From Polytrichum commune (lineage: Eukaryota > Streptophyta > Polytrichopsida > Polytrichales > Polytrichaceae), in NCBI GenBank assembly GCA_950295325.1, contig OX485804.1:59198429-59262428 (forward strand): a stretch of 64,000 bases of DNA. The letters are read 5' to 3'. The notes beneath the pieces were generated by a model. It saw nothing but the letters and a program-made list of their open reading frames with translations, searched no databases and was not told the origin of the DNA. The position numbers and the translations under genes were made by a program. Positions within the stretch are counted from its first letter, which is position 1; every line of letters starts with the position of its first letter. This document shows positions 23,179 to 37,199 of this stretch, piece by piece.

Positions 23179-26100
23179 CTTTCATAGCACCATTACACCA
23201 AAACAATTGTAGTTGTTGTGGATTAGTATTATTTTAGTGTCACGTGATGTTTGTGAGAATTTCAATCAACGGTGTGATTTATTTTAAGAGTGTAAAAGGC
23301 ACATTGTCCTGTATCTATCTATCTATAAAATTTATGTGGCATTGAAATTGGTGTACCATGTGTATTGGAGCGGTCTTCATGCTTTGTTATGTTGCAGGAT
23401 AAATGATGTGAATTGATGATGATTAGTTTGTGCCACATAAAATCATTTTTATAGCGAGACATGCGTCCACTAAATTTGATTGTAATCCATTTAAACAATC
23501 ACAAATTATAAGAAATGCACACCAAATCACAAGTGAATGAAACTTGACACAAACACACCAATAATCATTGAGCATACTTAAAAATAGTTAATGATTGAAT
23601 GGTTTATCATTTTTCATTGAAAATATCGTTTTATATCATATTATCCATAAGTGACCATGATTGACTCTCGAATTTTTGTACATCATAAATCTATATGTGC
23701 TCATAACACTTGAGAAGTTTTCATACAAATCTATGTCATCTCAATTTATGGCACATTCATGTAGTTTAAAACTACGAATCGTTGACATGGAATTCATCGA
23801 GGTTTTGGAAGACACCAACCAAATCGAATTGAACTAAAAGTTGATATCGACAAATTTGCTTGATTATTTATTTATTTATCGCTTTCTTTCTAGCCTTGCA
23901 ATTTTCATTTTATAACACAATAAGAAAGTGTGTGTGTCGCTACATGAAAATAGGCTTGGCAACCCAACAAACATTGAATGGAGGAACAAAGTTCATGTGC
24001 AAAGACGCAAGAAATGGGGCAAAGTGTATGGTGAATTATTTTCGGTTGGTTGCCTATAAGTACACACAACCGTAACTTTGGGCCCCCAACAATAAACTGC
24101 TTGCTAGAATTGTAGTAGGTTTCAAAGGTACCCTCAAAATAATAGAAGTTCTTCCTTGTCTTTATAGATATGATACCCCTTAGCACATGAGAATAAAGGC
24201 GACCTAACTTATAATTTGATGCGAATTGTTTGGCCTTGTCGAGTAGGAGCTACACGTTGCAAACCTCTAACTTTTGTATACTAACATTGTTTCCACGTTA
24301 CACCATTGAAAACTCTACCAAGCATATAGTTCATATATATATGATAAATTGGACCAAAGCTTAATTTCTAATTACAACCAATGATTTTTGACATGGCATT
24401 CTACCAGTGATTTGCGATTATAGTAATGATAGTATTTTTTGGTTTTTTACATGCATGATATCGCCATAAATTTTTTCTTGAATCATAGAAATTGGATGAA
24501 ATTGTCAAGGTTTGGTTGAATAGGTATTTAGAAACGTGGATGAGGTTCTATATGGTCATTCATGTATGACTTCGTCACTTCCAGGATTGCAGTTGTTGTT
24601 GTTCCTTTGCTGAAATTTTGAAAGAGAACTCATTTATTAGAACATGCTTGACTTGTATGATAATATTTCTCTGCCAAAGTTGCAGATGTAGATGTGATTA
24701 TGATCATTTTTAAAAACTTCAAAATTATGGATTTAATTGTTTATAGCTTCATTCGATATAAACACCTATATTTACTATCAAACAACAAAGAGAAGAGAAT
24801 GCTCATCATATTTCATTTTTCCTAAATTCCAACGATCACTTCAACTTTGTATACCTCCCAAGGAATTTAGATAGATTGAATGTGTGTCAATGGTCTTATA
24901 ATTGAATTTTCAATTTGTGCCAAAAAAGAAGAAGTACGTATGATAATATCAACATGTTATGCCCTTTAATATAGCACCAAAAGGATGGAACTAGAGCCCA
25001 ACACCCTCCCAAATTGGTGATGAACTATCTTGATTGTGTCCCAATATGGATGCAAAATTTGGTTATGTTACAATGGAACAAGAATAAACCAAAAATAAAA
25101 ATAAAAATACAACTCTACATTAGAATTATTCAAGTAAGGCGAGTGGCCAAGTAGAATCGATTGAGAAATTCAAATTTCATCTTTTACTATCCATACATTG
25201 AGGTTGGCACTTGGCAATCTGAGTGAAATTGTACTCCTGACATTATTGTTCATCTTGACACTATTTATAGAAAACAATGTTCATCATGGTATTATTCAGT
25301 GAAGAAGTTTTTCAAAGCAACACTCTCACTAAATATACCAACATTATTCACAATATTCATATTATTCATATTAGCACTGTTCATTATTCGTATCGATGAC
25401 AAAAAAAATCCTATTTTCTAAGTTTCTTCCCACGAAGGTAAGATAATGGACGCCCATGTCATATTCTAAATGTAGAACAAACCCTAAACCATGCAACTAA
25501 GTGATGTTAAGTTATTCACCGATCACCTATAACTCATAGTATATGGCAAGATCACTTTTGCTTATGAACATACACCAAAAACACATGGTCACAAATGGGA
25601 ATGAATTATGTGCTCAAAAACATCCACCTATTTATCGGGTTGGAAAGTTCACATGATTGGAGGGGCTTATGCGATCACTTGAAGAAAAACGTGATTATCA
25701 ATTTGACTTCTTGTAGCTTTTGCATCTCCATATCTATTACAAATTTTGACTGTTACACAACCATAAAATGCATGAGACAATTCCTAATTTATTCAATGAC
25801 CAAAATTTCATGTGGAGATAGAATTGCTTGTAATAGGGCTACATACCTTTTGAACCTTTTTCACAAATGAACGCATCTCGTAGGTTCTTGCAATAAGGTA
25901 TGTGGGCCTTGTGTGGTCACTCTTGTCAACTGGATACCTATATTTAAATGGTATATGATAAGGGGCTCATAATCAAGAGCAGACACCAAATAGACACGTG
26001 CCATGATGAGGTTTGTTTGTGTGCCCCAAAATAGACATTGTTTTAGGTTTAGTAATTAATATGGTTGAGAACACCTATAAGATCACACAAAAAGCAAGAT

Positions 26101-26539
26101 TTATCTTCACTTTGACCTCTTATATCTTTGGCATATGAACGCCAAACATGAAACTTGAAATGGCAATGTGCATGATTTTCAATTGCTCCCTAGATGAAAC
26201 AAATTTGGAGTTGATCCAACAACCCAAAACTAATGTGGAGTTGCATCACAAACTTCAACAAGGTGGTCTATAATGTTACACCTAGTGTTGTGTAATGTAA
26301 TTTTCATGTAATACAAGCATTACTCTTATGTGATGATCTACTTTGTGATGTATGATGTATCACACACACTAAAAAATGATTACCAAATAATATAATTATC
26401 ATGCCATTAATTCAAATTTACGATGTAACTTTACCATTTCATCATTCTTACGTAATAATTTATCATATGGGAGTTTGTGATGTGGAAGTGCCCACAATAT
26501 GTTGACACATCCTACTAAGATAAACAACCCTCATTCGGT
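23179..26539. other. Unassigned AT-rich region
   Basis: Only short frames (under 95 codons) without recognised domains occur here, and no RNA gene or bounded element was found. A block at 25880-26100 (GTGTGGTCAC, GGTATATGATAAGG, GACACGTGCCATGATGAG) loosely resembles 51440-51560 and 55990-56120 and may be an old dispersed repeat. Confidence 0.35.
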
Positions 26540-26930
26540 TACTTTTCTTACCGAGACACTTATATTTGATTGGTATATGGTTTGTAGATCCAAAAACATT
26601 TACCATAAACATTCGTGTTCAAAAGAGATTGGAATGTGTGCTCAAAATAGAGTTCTAGACCTCTAAGCATTCTAGACTTAATAGTGAACATAATTTGAGC
26701 GGGGTGGGGGGGGGGTGCGTGGGAGGAGACCTGTATGACCATTTAATTGAGCACAAGAATCTTCACTTTGGTAATGAATCAAAGATTCATATGAGTTCCC
26801 AAAACTATGACATGAGTGGCTACGACCTTGATTCGGATTTGCTAGGCATCTCGTACTAATCACATGTTTCATGTCCCAAGAGAAGTAGGCTAATCGGGAA
26901 AAAAAATAACCATATAAGACCCACCTACCT
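26540..26930 (+). repeat. Dispersed repeat, family G, copy 2
   Basis: It follows the same order of blocks as 16735-17065, including TTCTAGACTTAATAGTGAAC, a TATGACCATTTAATTGAGCA block and CAAGAGAAGTAGGCTAATCG. An 11-G run lies inside at 26706-26716. Short frames in it are not conserved in the other copies. Confidence 0.6.
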
Positions 26931-26986
26931 TAAACAATAAAATGTTCTCATTCGAGAGTCATCGTCTAGCCTTGTGAGGTTGTGAG

Positions 26987-27140
26987 CATAACATTATTCA
27001 GATCCATAACAATGTTTTGTGATACTAGTAGTATTCCACATAATATTCCCCATATTCAGCTTGAATGTGGGAATATAATATTACGTGGAATATTGTCAGC
27101 CCCATAGAACACTACAATCAAGACTCTATAAATGTTATAG
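26987..27140. mobile_element. Palindromic MITE, family D, copy 2
   Basis: CATAACATTATTCAGATCC at the left is matched by AAATGTTATAG at the right, with the shared inner block TATTCCACATAATATTCCCC. The right arm is more diverged than the left. Confidence 0.7.
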
Positions 27141-29119
27141 GTTGGGAGTAGCAAATAAATAACATATATAGAATTATAACAAGTAACACTTGTAGAATTC
27201 ATCTTGATGATTAATAACATTTATAGAAATAACACTTAAAATCTTAAAAAATGAATAACAAAATGTTTTATAAAAAAAATGATAATACATAATTCAACTA
27301 AACTAATTGAAAGAAATAATCTATATAGTAGTAACTTCATGAGATTCTTCCAACTAAACTAACCAAAAGAAAGAGTCTATAGTAGTATGATGAGAAGCTT
27401 GCAAATGATGAGATGAAGCTTCCTTCTGGAGTCCTTGAATGCTCTAGATGTGTGATAGGGCATCATTTGGTCTTTGTTCAAAGTATTCCTTCAAAGTCTT
27501 CAATTCCTTCAACGAGGGTCAAACCGTTGCACACATGGTTTCACATTTCCTTTGGGGTCGGCCCAAATAAAGCGCTCTCTCTCTCTCTCTCTCTCTCTAG
27601 TTTTTGCTTAAAGCCAAGTGTTCACTCTAAGCTCATGAACCTTCACTTTATACACCTTGCAAATGCTTCTTCTTCTTTTGTTATAAATATAATAATAAAA
27701 AAGATGGACGCGGAATCATGAAATTTATCTTATATACAAGGAAAGCAAATGTAATTACCATGTGAAGTGATTTTTCATGAGTATGGATGAATGGAGCAAA
27801 GTAACCAGAGTTAAGGAAGGGGAACACGTTTTTAACCCATGGTGAACTTAGGGTTTGACAGAACTTACCACGGGTAAGATCTTCAATATAAACCCTCAAA
27901 CCCTAAAAGAGGCTCTTTTTTACCATTCACACAAGAGCTTGGTGCGGTAACTTAGTGCACACTTACTGGGATACTAGATACGTGTGTTAAGTAAAGGATA
28001 CTAGAGCTATTCACCAAGCGGAGTATTCTACTTGTGGTGATACACTCATGGCTAAGGAACAGGTTTGAACACCCATTTGATATTGTGCAATGAGTGTTAC
28101 TATTTGAAGTACTATTATGCATTTGATGTAATTTTATGTGTGCGACATGGATAACAACTGGGTTCTGCTGTTATTTACCTCGTGTACGTAACTAATCCTC
28201 AATTATTTGTTGGTTGGTTGCATGGGCACAGGTGAGGCAGACCCTTCACACTCTCAATACAATGGTGTATTGTGACTATGACATATTATGCATTTCCTTT
28301 GGTTAAGACTACTAGGCATATACCATGGTATGTATTCCATATATATAGTAGCTAGGTTACTTATATGTTGGAGCAAGGCATGAAGATAGGTGATTAAATC
28401 TACCAAGGTATGGAATAGTCAGCCACAATTTGTTATTGGTACTTATGAACAATATATGAATACTGAAACCCTAAGTATAATGCAAATACTTATGAGGCAC
28501 AATATGACATAACGTAGCATGTTTATGTTGTTTACATACAATTAGGCATGGATACAAATATTATGCATTATGCATTGTTAACATTAAGGTACAATATAGG
28601 AAAGTTTTGGTTTGAAAAACTGAGTGGTAAGAGGGTTCCCACCCACCCACCCTTGCAAAGCAATGAGGAAGATGTTGAAGGATTAGGCCTCTGAAAAGAA
28701 GAAGTTCAAGCTTTGCATAAAACATTGAAAAGTCAGCTCTCTCTCTCTCGTTAGGCTTACTAACAATTTTATACAGTTTCCTGATTCAATGGGAATGTAT
28801 GTAATGTGACCGACGCCAGAAAAAGGAAAAAAGAAAAAAAGACTTTGAAGTAAGCCCCATGAAATGCTTGTGTAATTTGATACCTGATGCGAAAGTAGTA
28901 AATTGACTCCCGCTTGTCTAAATTTGGATTTCACATAGTAGGCCGATACCAAACAAATTCCACAAAAACGAGGATATTTGACTTAGGGTTCTATATACTA
29001 TATATATATATCACAAGTCCACGAGTTGACCTTGAGACTTGATAAGATGGAACATTCTTCGAACTCGAGCCTTAGCAAGACACACTACCATGTGAGAGCC
29101 CAAGTCGGCGAGAGCCCGC
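27141..29119. other. Unassigned region
   Basis: A CT microsatellite lies near 27573-27598. There is a 102-codon frame at 27413-27721, whose Ser/Leu-rich middle is the translation of that microsatellite. I see no recognised gene, RNA or bounded repeat. Confidence 0.35.
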
Positions 29120-29121
29120 TA

Positions 29122-29660
29122 CACTATTTATGGTATTTAATGTTGCATGTGTAATAGTGTCACTTACCCTATTTTGAGGTGTATCCCAGTTCACACTAAT
29201 GGGCAACAACTTCATTATTGGTGTTACCTCATAACACTTGGCGTGCAAGTTCGTTCACTGCTATTTTGGTAGGAGTATGGTCAATAGTGTTATGAGGTGT
29301 ATGCATGTGTTACACAATGGTGTACAAGTTGACTAAAAGTGTACACAAATCACACTTGACATTAGTGTGCTCAAGAACATCTTCCTCTTGGACACTGGAA
29401 ATGTAAATGGATGTAACTCACCATTAGTACGCTAAGTAACATCTTCCCCCCTTTATACGAAAACGCAAAACTATCATTTGAAGCATCCAAATGTGCTTCA
29501 CTAAATGTCACAATGTAAATAAAAATTCACTTCAAAGAGCTACTTATGTTGGTGAATATTTCGTTCTGGCAAATAGCGACCATGACACTTTGAGACCTCT
29601 ATGCGTCTGGGTTAGGCCCTTCGCAAACATTGTACGTGACACTAAATACCATAAATGGTG
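29122..29660. mobile_element. Tc1-type MITE, copy 1
   Basis: The left end CACTATTTATGGTATTTAATG and right end TGACACTAAATACCATAAAT then GGTG are inverted repeats, each flanked by TA (29120-29121 and 29661-29662), as expected of Tc1/mariner insertions. The body is non-coding and aligns along its length with 58191-58700. The ends match those around the Tc1-like transposase pseudogene at 60754-61912. Confidence 0.85.
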
Positions 29661-29662
29661 TA

Positions 29663-32600
29663 GATGACACAAATTGCGAACAAGAATCGGGGGTCGGCAC
29701 AATTCTTTAGAGAGGTTGAGGTTTGAAGAGGGGGGGGGGTTGACCTCTTTTCTATTCTAAACAAAATGTTCTATTTTGATTTGAACATTTAAAATAAAAA
29801 TGTAATTTCCTCTTAAATGTAGGTGTGGACTCAAGATTGTTGTAGTCTACAATGATGTTTTCATGATGGCGAATTTGTGTTTCTCAAATATTTCCTATAT
29901 TGCCATTCAAATAACATCTTGTGTTATAAAGCTCAACATTCTTACTCATGCAACATTGAAATTGTATAAATGGGACGATGACCACATTCCAACTTACATG
30001 TTTCACAACATTAGACATATATAGAGTTTCATATTTTGCCCTCTTACTCCACACAAAAATTCTTCCCTCAATAGATGTAACAAGATCATGTTTAAAGTTC
30101 TTGTAAACATCAACAAAGTCTAATTTCCTTGGTTAGCACGTGGAAAGAAAATTGCCCAAAGGAGGGATTTTTCCCCTACACTTTGAGAAAGTGTGACTTC
30201 GGTTTTCGGAGGTTGCCATTCTAGGATATATGTGAGAAAGCTTCTTTCTTTTGTGGAATATGAGAATTTGGATGCAACATGGTTACAACATCTACCATGT
30301 AGATCGGGCATAGTATTTGTGTGTGATAATTTTGTACATAAGAATAGAACCTACCTAAGAATGTACGGGACCACGAAACTTTAATTGTCACTATGGAGAT
30401 TGTGTGGTCTTATCGCTACCCTAAATAGTTCTATTTAGTGTGGGTGAAAGATTAGTCTACAAATCATTAGCACGGGCCACACTAATTTTATACTCCATGT
30501 GGAATTAACGTGGGTCCAAGACCATGGGTCTTTGCGGGTCTTCCCCTTCAAGAAGACTTTTAATCCGCAAATTGAATATTTGATTCCGGGCAAAAATATC
30601 ATAATATAAAATAATCACCCACATCGAATCTCTAGGAAACAATTAATGTGGCCCACAATAATTATCTTTATGAGAATTAGTGTGGTTGTAGAAAATTTTG
30701 TGGTCCGCAACAATGGGACGACTTAGTGTGTTTCCCAACCACTGGATTGATTTATGATGTATGAGGGCAACAAAATCCAAATTCATGTTTGTATATTTTA
30801 TGACCATCGAGTGGCTTGAATTCCACCTTTCACACTTAATTCTTTAGCCCACTATAATCTTAATGGATCATGATAATTTTTGTTAATATAACTATTCTTG
30901 ACCAACACCAAATTTTAACCCATACCACCTTATCCTAAAATTCATGAGTATAGAATCAACCAATTTTTTAAAACATTACATCAATTATTGTGGGTTGATA
31001 ATGATAGTTTTAACATTATATCATTTAAATAGATTTGTTAATGTACACCACTTTATATTTGAATATTTGAATAGCTTATTATTTCATATGCCACCATAAT
31101 TCTCAATCCACACATAATATACAATGGCCTATGGTATTTTGTAGCCACTCTAATATTTTGCCCACATTAATAAGTGTAAAAGGTGTAGTGGTAAGACTGG
31201 CCCGTTGCCGCAGTGTCATACCCCAACACGTCATTGCCTATAAAAGAGTGTGTATCTATGAGTTTTGAAGGATTTATCGTATTTTTGATAGGCATTCATC
31301 ATAATCTATGGCACGTTGCTTAGTGTGGATGCAAAAGAATGTACGAGTTTGGTGTGAAGTTCGTACAAATTACCATCTCCATTAAGTTTGAAATTCTTGT
31401 TTTCTCACTCATGAAAATGTGTAGGAAGTGACAAAGTTGACCACTTACATGCATGTGCCATGCCAAATGTATGAAGCTAAATATTCAACGTTTCAATGTG
31501 TAACTTATGATGCTCCTTTAAGGTAGATGGTGCCAAAACAACCACTTTTACAAGATGAGCACATTTACTATTTTCCACATTGAAAACATGGTGATCCTTG
31601 GCAATTGACAAGGGTTTCAATGCACTAGAGTACGTCATATTTGAATTCCTCATGGGAAAGTTATGAGGGTTCAAAGTTTAATTGGTAGATGACAAAGCCA
31701 ATAGACGAGTGTGTTGATTTAGTACCACATACTTTACATGCAAATGTCCTTCTAGGTTGGGCCGAGCTTAGCACTCTCCACTCCAAATTTTATTACTAGT
31801 TTGGTTTAATTGTCTAAATCCAATGCAACCATGCCACATATATTTGAATCCAAATTCTTGATTATAAATACATAGTCAATTAATCTAAGAACATAGCATT
31901 TCTCAACATCTATGTTATGTTCACTTTTCAATTCCGTCATGTTCATTGTTCACCTTAGTACTAGTCGCCCGTCTATGGGCACTTAACCCACATGTCTCGA
32001 ACATGACTATCAAATGGGGGCTTGAAAATGGACGTATATTGCCTACGCATCTCAAATTTAGACCGAGATGGAAGAATGATGGGAATGACGGTTTGGGATG
32101 CTAGAATCTTTGGGGCTAGGTTAATCTTGTGAAACTCAACCCCTTGGCTAAAGAATGTTATGAAGTTCACTTATGAATGAGTGCATTCTAAATGAAAGCA
32201 GTATTAACAAAATTAGTTAAGAAAGAAAGTATATAGCTCGATTAAATGTTGAGGCCCAAATAGGACCTCTTGCACAACGCATAGAAATTGATGGTTATTT
32301 TGATGTTGAAGTAGGTCTAATCCCTATTCATCACAACCCATCAAAAAGAAAAAAAGAAAAAAGAAAAAAGAAACTCATATGTAACAACGGGGATTAGATT
32401 TGTGTGGTATGTATTTGAACCTAATAGCTTGCCCAGACTTATTGGTGAGGGCCACCACTAAATGATTCCTACCATCAGGGGCCACTTTTAGAGTTGGTTT
32501 AGCCACTGAGAGCCATTGGATGTAACATGTGTTGGTACTCACCAGTCACTAGTGGCCCGCACTAGTAAGAGTGGGTGAGTTGTAAGTCATTTATAAGAAC

Positions 32601-33410
32601 AAGCCAAATCTTTGTATGAATCAATACACATTAGTATCAAATTAATGCAAAACTACTCTAGGGGATCATTGTTAACACTTTTAGCTAAAAATATCAAGAA
32701 GCAACCTTTAAACTCCTCCACATGGCACCTTGAGGTCCTCAATGTGTGACTCGTCAAACACGAACATGTATGAAGTATGTTTGTCACACCAAACCTCTCA
32801 CAAAATGACTTCTTAAGTCAAAGTATCTATTGAGGGACACTTGTTGAATGGTTGAGCATCACGATGAGGCAAGGTCTCAAGATATTTTTGTCATTCTTAA
32901 GTCATATCGTATCTTCACCACAACTTCATATATATATATAATCTTTCAATATGGAGTTTTACTTTTAAACATAGGAGGTCCGATTTCGACACCTTGTGGC
33001 CCACCTTTGGGCCGCCTTGGGTTTACTAGGAACGACCAATAAAGGGTCAAGTGAGCGAGTCCTTTTTGGAGTCATGCCGGCTCCGGCTCCTCGTCGTCTA
33101 GTAGTCCGAACCTAATGTCTTTCTTTGTGGAGTTCCTTTTTGGTTGTTAAGTTGCTTTCCCTTAAAGCATCTACACAAGCAATAACCACATGATTTCATT
33201 CCAAAGTATCCGGATATTCGAAGCAAAAATCTCACTTGCGGCACGAGATCACTCCTTTGCATGTTTTTTGTAAGTTTGACCTGCGTTTTTTCATCACCAC
33301 ATTTTGGATTTCCCAACACCTACCGGTATTTTTTGTGTTTGTGTTCTTTTTCTTTTTCTTTTTTCTTTTTGGTTTTTGGTTTTGGTTTTGGTTTTTTGTG
33401 GTGTGTGTGT
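29663..33410. other. Unassigned region
   Basis: About 3.7 kb with frames under 75 codons and no recognised gene, RNA or bounded element. It includes a 10-G run at 29730-29739 and a purine-rich AAAAAGAAA stretch near 32345. Confidence 0.35.
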
Positions 33411-33414
33411 GTGT

Positions 33415-33428
33415 GGGGGGGGGGGGGG
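33415..33428 (+). repeat. Poly-G tract (14 G) after a GT run
   Basis: A T/G-rich stretch, then (GT)n, then 14 G. The several overlapping frames on both strands here are translations of this low-complexity sequence. Confidence 0.95.
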
Positions 33429-35149
33429 TAATAATGATTGTATGGACGTCAGTTGCACAGTGCATGACGAAGAATGCAATTTGGATTTTGGTTTGTTTAT
33501 CCAAATTTGAAGTTGTTAGTGATGATAAGATGCATTGTTTCATTAGAAAAAAAACGGAGTTAGGTCACAAGGAAGGAGCTATCATGGCATATGTGTTGGT
33601 GTTGACAAAGGTTACATATCAACCTTATGGTTGGACACCACTGTCCCAAATAAATTGGAGCCTCCTTAACGATTGATTTTGTGGTTGTAGGTGACTGAAA
33701 ATAGAAACCAACTTCAAACATCAGAGCGTGTACATGACATTGAGATAATCTCAACGTCTCTTTGATCGCTTTCAACTAACCACTTTTGACATCAACATGG
33801 GCTTTAGGGTTTCACCGGTGTATTATGGGACACCGGTGTCATGCCATAAGGTTCATATGTGACATTTGATCCCAATTTAGTAGTGCCCCATCAAACCATG
33901 TTGTCCTATTGAATTTTTTTCACCTTTTTCTTTTCAAGTTTTGCTTTTAAAAGGAAGAAAACCACCTCTTTATTTGGGTGCAACTTGACATTAAAGAGTC
34001 TCCTCCACCTCATCCCTCACCCAAAAAATATTGAAAGGTGCACTAATCATGAGAGGTGTGCTAAAAAATTGCACCCTATAGGTTTGTTGTTCATTCATCA
34101 TAATTTAACCTCTCTAGACCAATTTGGGGTTTTTATATACAGTTTAGATTCTAATAAGGTACTACAAAATATCACCCATTTTTATCTATTTGATCACCTA
34201 CATTACATACTGAAATAATGTTGAGTCTAATTTTGACACTAGACAATGGCCAAGAATTTGTGGTGTCTACATAAACTCATCCCGGAAACGGGAAAATTTA
34301 TTGAACTATACTATACTTTGAAATGTCTAGTTTATAATGCTCCAACTATGATGATGGCGTGAATGACCCTTAATTACTCCAACAAAGGCCAATTTGAATG
34401 AGTTTGCCCTCAACCTTCAATAGGGTTTGTTTTAGCTGTAAGCCCTTCATCATTGAGGATTGAGAACTCTTTATAGTTTGGTGTTAATAAGATTATTAGT
34501 TTTCAAAAGTTAGTAGGGAATATAGATAAGATGACAATTGCTAACTTGGGTGGGCAACACCCGAGATCTTCAGACTCCTATTACAAGAGTACTTGAGAAT
34601 ATTGGTACTTGTTTTAAATTTTAAGTTAATATTTCATACCACCTATATTGCTTAAACTCATTGTCTATATTTTAAAGCTCATATTACTTATGTTTTCGTA
34701 TCCCCTCAATAATACGACAACTTTACGGCATTTGTCATATCAATGAGAAGATGACACCTCGATAATACGATTTTTTTGTGTTTCCCAAACATGTCATACT
34801 AAAGAGGGAGAACACTATCAAATTCATGTTGATGAAATAAATGTTCAATCGAATATGCCTACACTATTTATACAATAGATATGGCAAATTGTATTCATGT
34901 TATTGCCGACACTAGAGATGGGTGTTCTCTCTCTCTCATGCTATCATCGAACTCTCTCACCTATTGGAGGTAGTTCAAAATCTTTCAATGTTACCATGTA
35001 CGCCATTGAAGCTCAAGCAATCACAAGGATCTAATTCAACCATAATATTAAAGAAGAGTTGGGAATGACAAACGAACCACATTTTATAGTGTTTAATTAT
35101 GTAGGCCCTATATCCAAACTAACAACTCAATCAACAACATCTGAAAGTG
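33429..35149. other. Unassigned region
   Basis: No gene, RNA or bounded element was recognised. The 146-codon plus-strand frame at 33236-33676 starts upstream and runs through the Phe/Gly-rich low-complexity tract, so I do not accept it as a gene. Confidence 0.35.
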
Positions 35150-35213
35150 AGGAATGTTCCGTGAAATATTGTCAGTCCCACATAACATTGTTATGACTTT
35201 GAATAATGTTATG
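35150..35213. mobile_element. Palindromic MITE, family D, single arm
   Basis: GAAATATTGTCAGTCCCACA then TAACATTGTTATGAC and GAATAATGTTATG match the right half of the copies at 23043 and 40523. The left half is missing. Confidence 0.65.
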
Positions 35214-35549
35214 TTATAGAAACAAGGAGAAAATACAAATAAAAACAATAAAACATGCAAAATTTCACTATGTGACATTGATGTGTGATGTCCGTTCATC
35301 ACCTCCTCGTAGAAAAATGAGAGACAAGAGCACCGTATTCCTACACTCTTTGAGGTGCTCCGTGTCAACTATGAAAGAGGTATATGCTAAGTTTGACTTC
35401 TTTTGCCATATTTTTTCATGCACGGTCATAGTCAAGGACCTCGTAATAACATTTGAAATAATATATTACATTCTTTTAACCTAGACACATCAATGGCAAC
35501 TTATATTTAAGGATGTGATTATAATACACCTCAAATCAAAAGTGGACAA

Positions 35550-36035
35550 ATCAAGGAGAACCGACGACTGTTAGTTACAGATTCACCAGTCGAAGTTCAA
35601 GGCTTCAGGAAGATTATTAGTGATGATCGTAAAGGAATATCTAGAGAACATATCTTGAATTTAATAAAGAAAAACCAAACGATGTTAGTGTAGTTCTCTA
35701 GCAACTTGGGCAGAAAATAATTAATTTTGAAGGTGCCTAAATTTTTGGGAAATTATTTTCATTGAGTGTCCAAAATAAAAGCAGGAACATTCAAAGAATG
35801 CCTAAAATCACAAAATCGCCACAGATAAAATGTCAAATTTTTTTTGAATTAATGTCCAATTTTAGAATATTGTTTTATGGGTTGCCTAGCTTATTTTCAC
35901 ACTTTAATCAATTATTAAACATAAAGGTGTCCAAGCTGCTGGAAAACTACAAGAACATATAACCGGTTGGACTTCGAAACACTTGGATCTCGACCAATTA
36001 TGGCCAAAAAATCTCCCGGGACACTAAGATGAATT
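35550..36035 (+). mobile_element. Foldback family C, single arm with internal insertion
   Basis: GTTAGTTACAGATTCACCAG through AATAAAGAAAAACCAAACG matches one C arm. The match resumes at about 35950 with ACATATAACCGGTTGGACTT and ends at AATCTCCCGGGACAC. The roughly 255 bp in between is foreign to other C arms and appears to be an insertion; I do not recognise it. Confidence 0.65.
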
Positions 36036-36249
36036 GCCACAATGGACTCGGGCGATACTTTATGTTGAATTCAACCAGAATTTCTTTTAAATGAAGTTTT
36101 GAGCTTTCGGCATGTTTGTCAACCCTAGCGAAGAAATTTATGTTGACAAACATGACAAGACTTGAATCTCGCACTACGAGCTACATAGCACCTTTTTGTC
36201 AAACTCTAGCGGCTCGCCAAAAGGTGGGAGCTTACTTAGGGCCGCTTTA

Positions 36250-36628
36250 CACTACAATAGAATATTGTTATTTAGTGTGGTCACCAATTCTATTTGTCTT
36301 GCTTCATACTCATTCTATACCGCCCGTGTAGATGTCACCAACATTATTTATCATTCCTTGTGAAATAAATAAAAAATTGGGCACTATAGATATACAATGT
36401 TGGAATTATTGTCACTTACCAGGTGGTTTTTAATCCAAATTTTGATCATCCATGACAATATGTCATACCATAAAGTGTAGCATGCAAAATGCACCAACGA
36501 CGTAAGTAGTTTGTTATAGAAATCTACGTTGGAACGACAATACTTGTAAACATATTCGTAAAATTGTCACTAGAAAAGTTACCACAGTGACATAATACAC
36601 CATACGACATTAAATGTAATATTCAGTG
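36250..36628 (+). mobile_element. TA-flanked MITE, family I, complete copy
   Basis: The left end CACTACAATAGAATATTG then TTATTTAGTG and the right end ACATTAAATGTAATATTCAG then TG are inverted repeats, flanked by TA at 36248-36249 and 36629-36630. It is 379 bp, close to the 387 bp of the copy at 56647-57033. Immediately upstream is a GGGCCGCTTTACAC motif like the family E ends. Confidence 0.7.
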
Positions 36629-36866
36629 TATCATCTTGGCATGAGTATCAGTAAAGATAAGTTTCAATCACTACTTGAGAATGTAGTATTAACTTAGGGG
36701 TTGCTTGATTTCAAAGTTTGTTTGGTCTTGGACCCTAGTGTAAAGCCACAAAGACTTTAAAGTACGTGCCTTTCATGATAACCATGTTGGGCATTGTGGT
36801 AAAACCTACCATGTATATTTATGGCTAATTCAATTTTGCTCACAAAATTGATTTCAACATGGGCGT

Positions 36867-36888
36867 GGGGGGGGGGGGGGGGGGGGGG
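36867..36888 (+). repeat. Poly-G tract (22 G)
   Basis: 22 consecutive G in otherwise AT-rich sequence, the longest of at least seven such runs on this strand. Confidence 0.97.
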
Positions 36889-37199
36889 AGTTCATGTATG
36901 GTTTCGAAAGAAATTATCCGGACTGAAGGGTTCCCAAGACGTTTACCTTTGGTTTACATGGTTGTCTCGTATCCTTGGCCCCTTTGCATCCTTGGCATTT
37001 CTATTTGATGCAAATTCAATAATCATGTCCATGAATTGAGCATCAATCTTAATACGTTGCTCATTTCAAACAACGTGGGATTCAAAATGGTGTTGTAGAT
37101 AATAAACATAGCATGACACATCAAATTTCAATCCATTATGGTCATTAATGCCTTCGAGTGGAGCATGTTTACAATGCCACATCAACAAAATCAACTCAC

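Noticed and set aside
33236..33676. 146-codon plus-strand frame
   Set aside because: A large part is translation of T/G-rich low-complexity sequence and a poly-G run.
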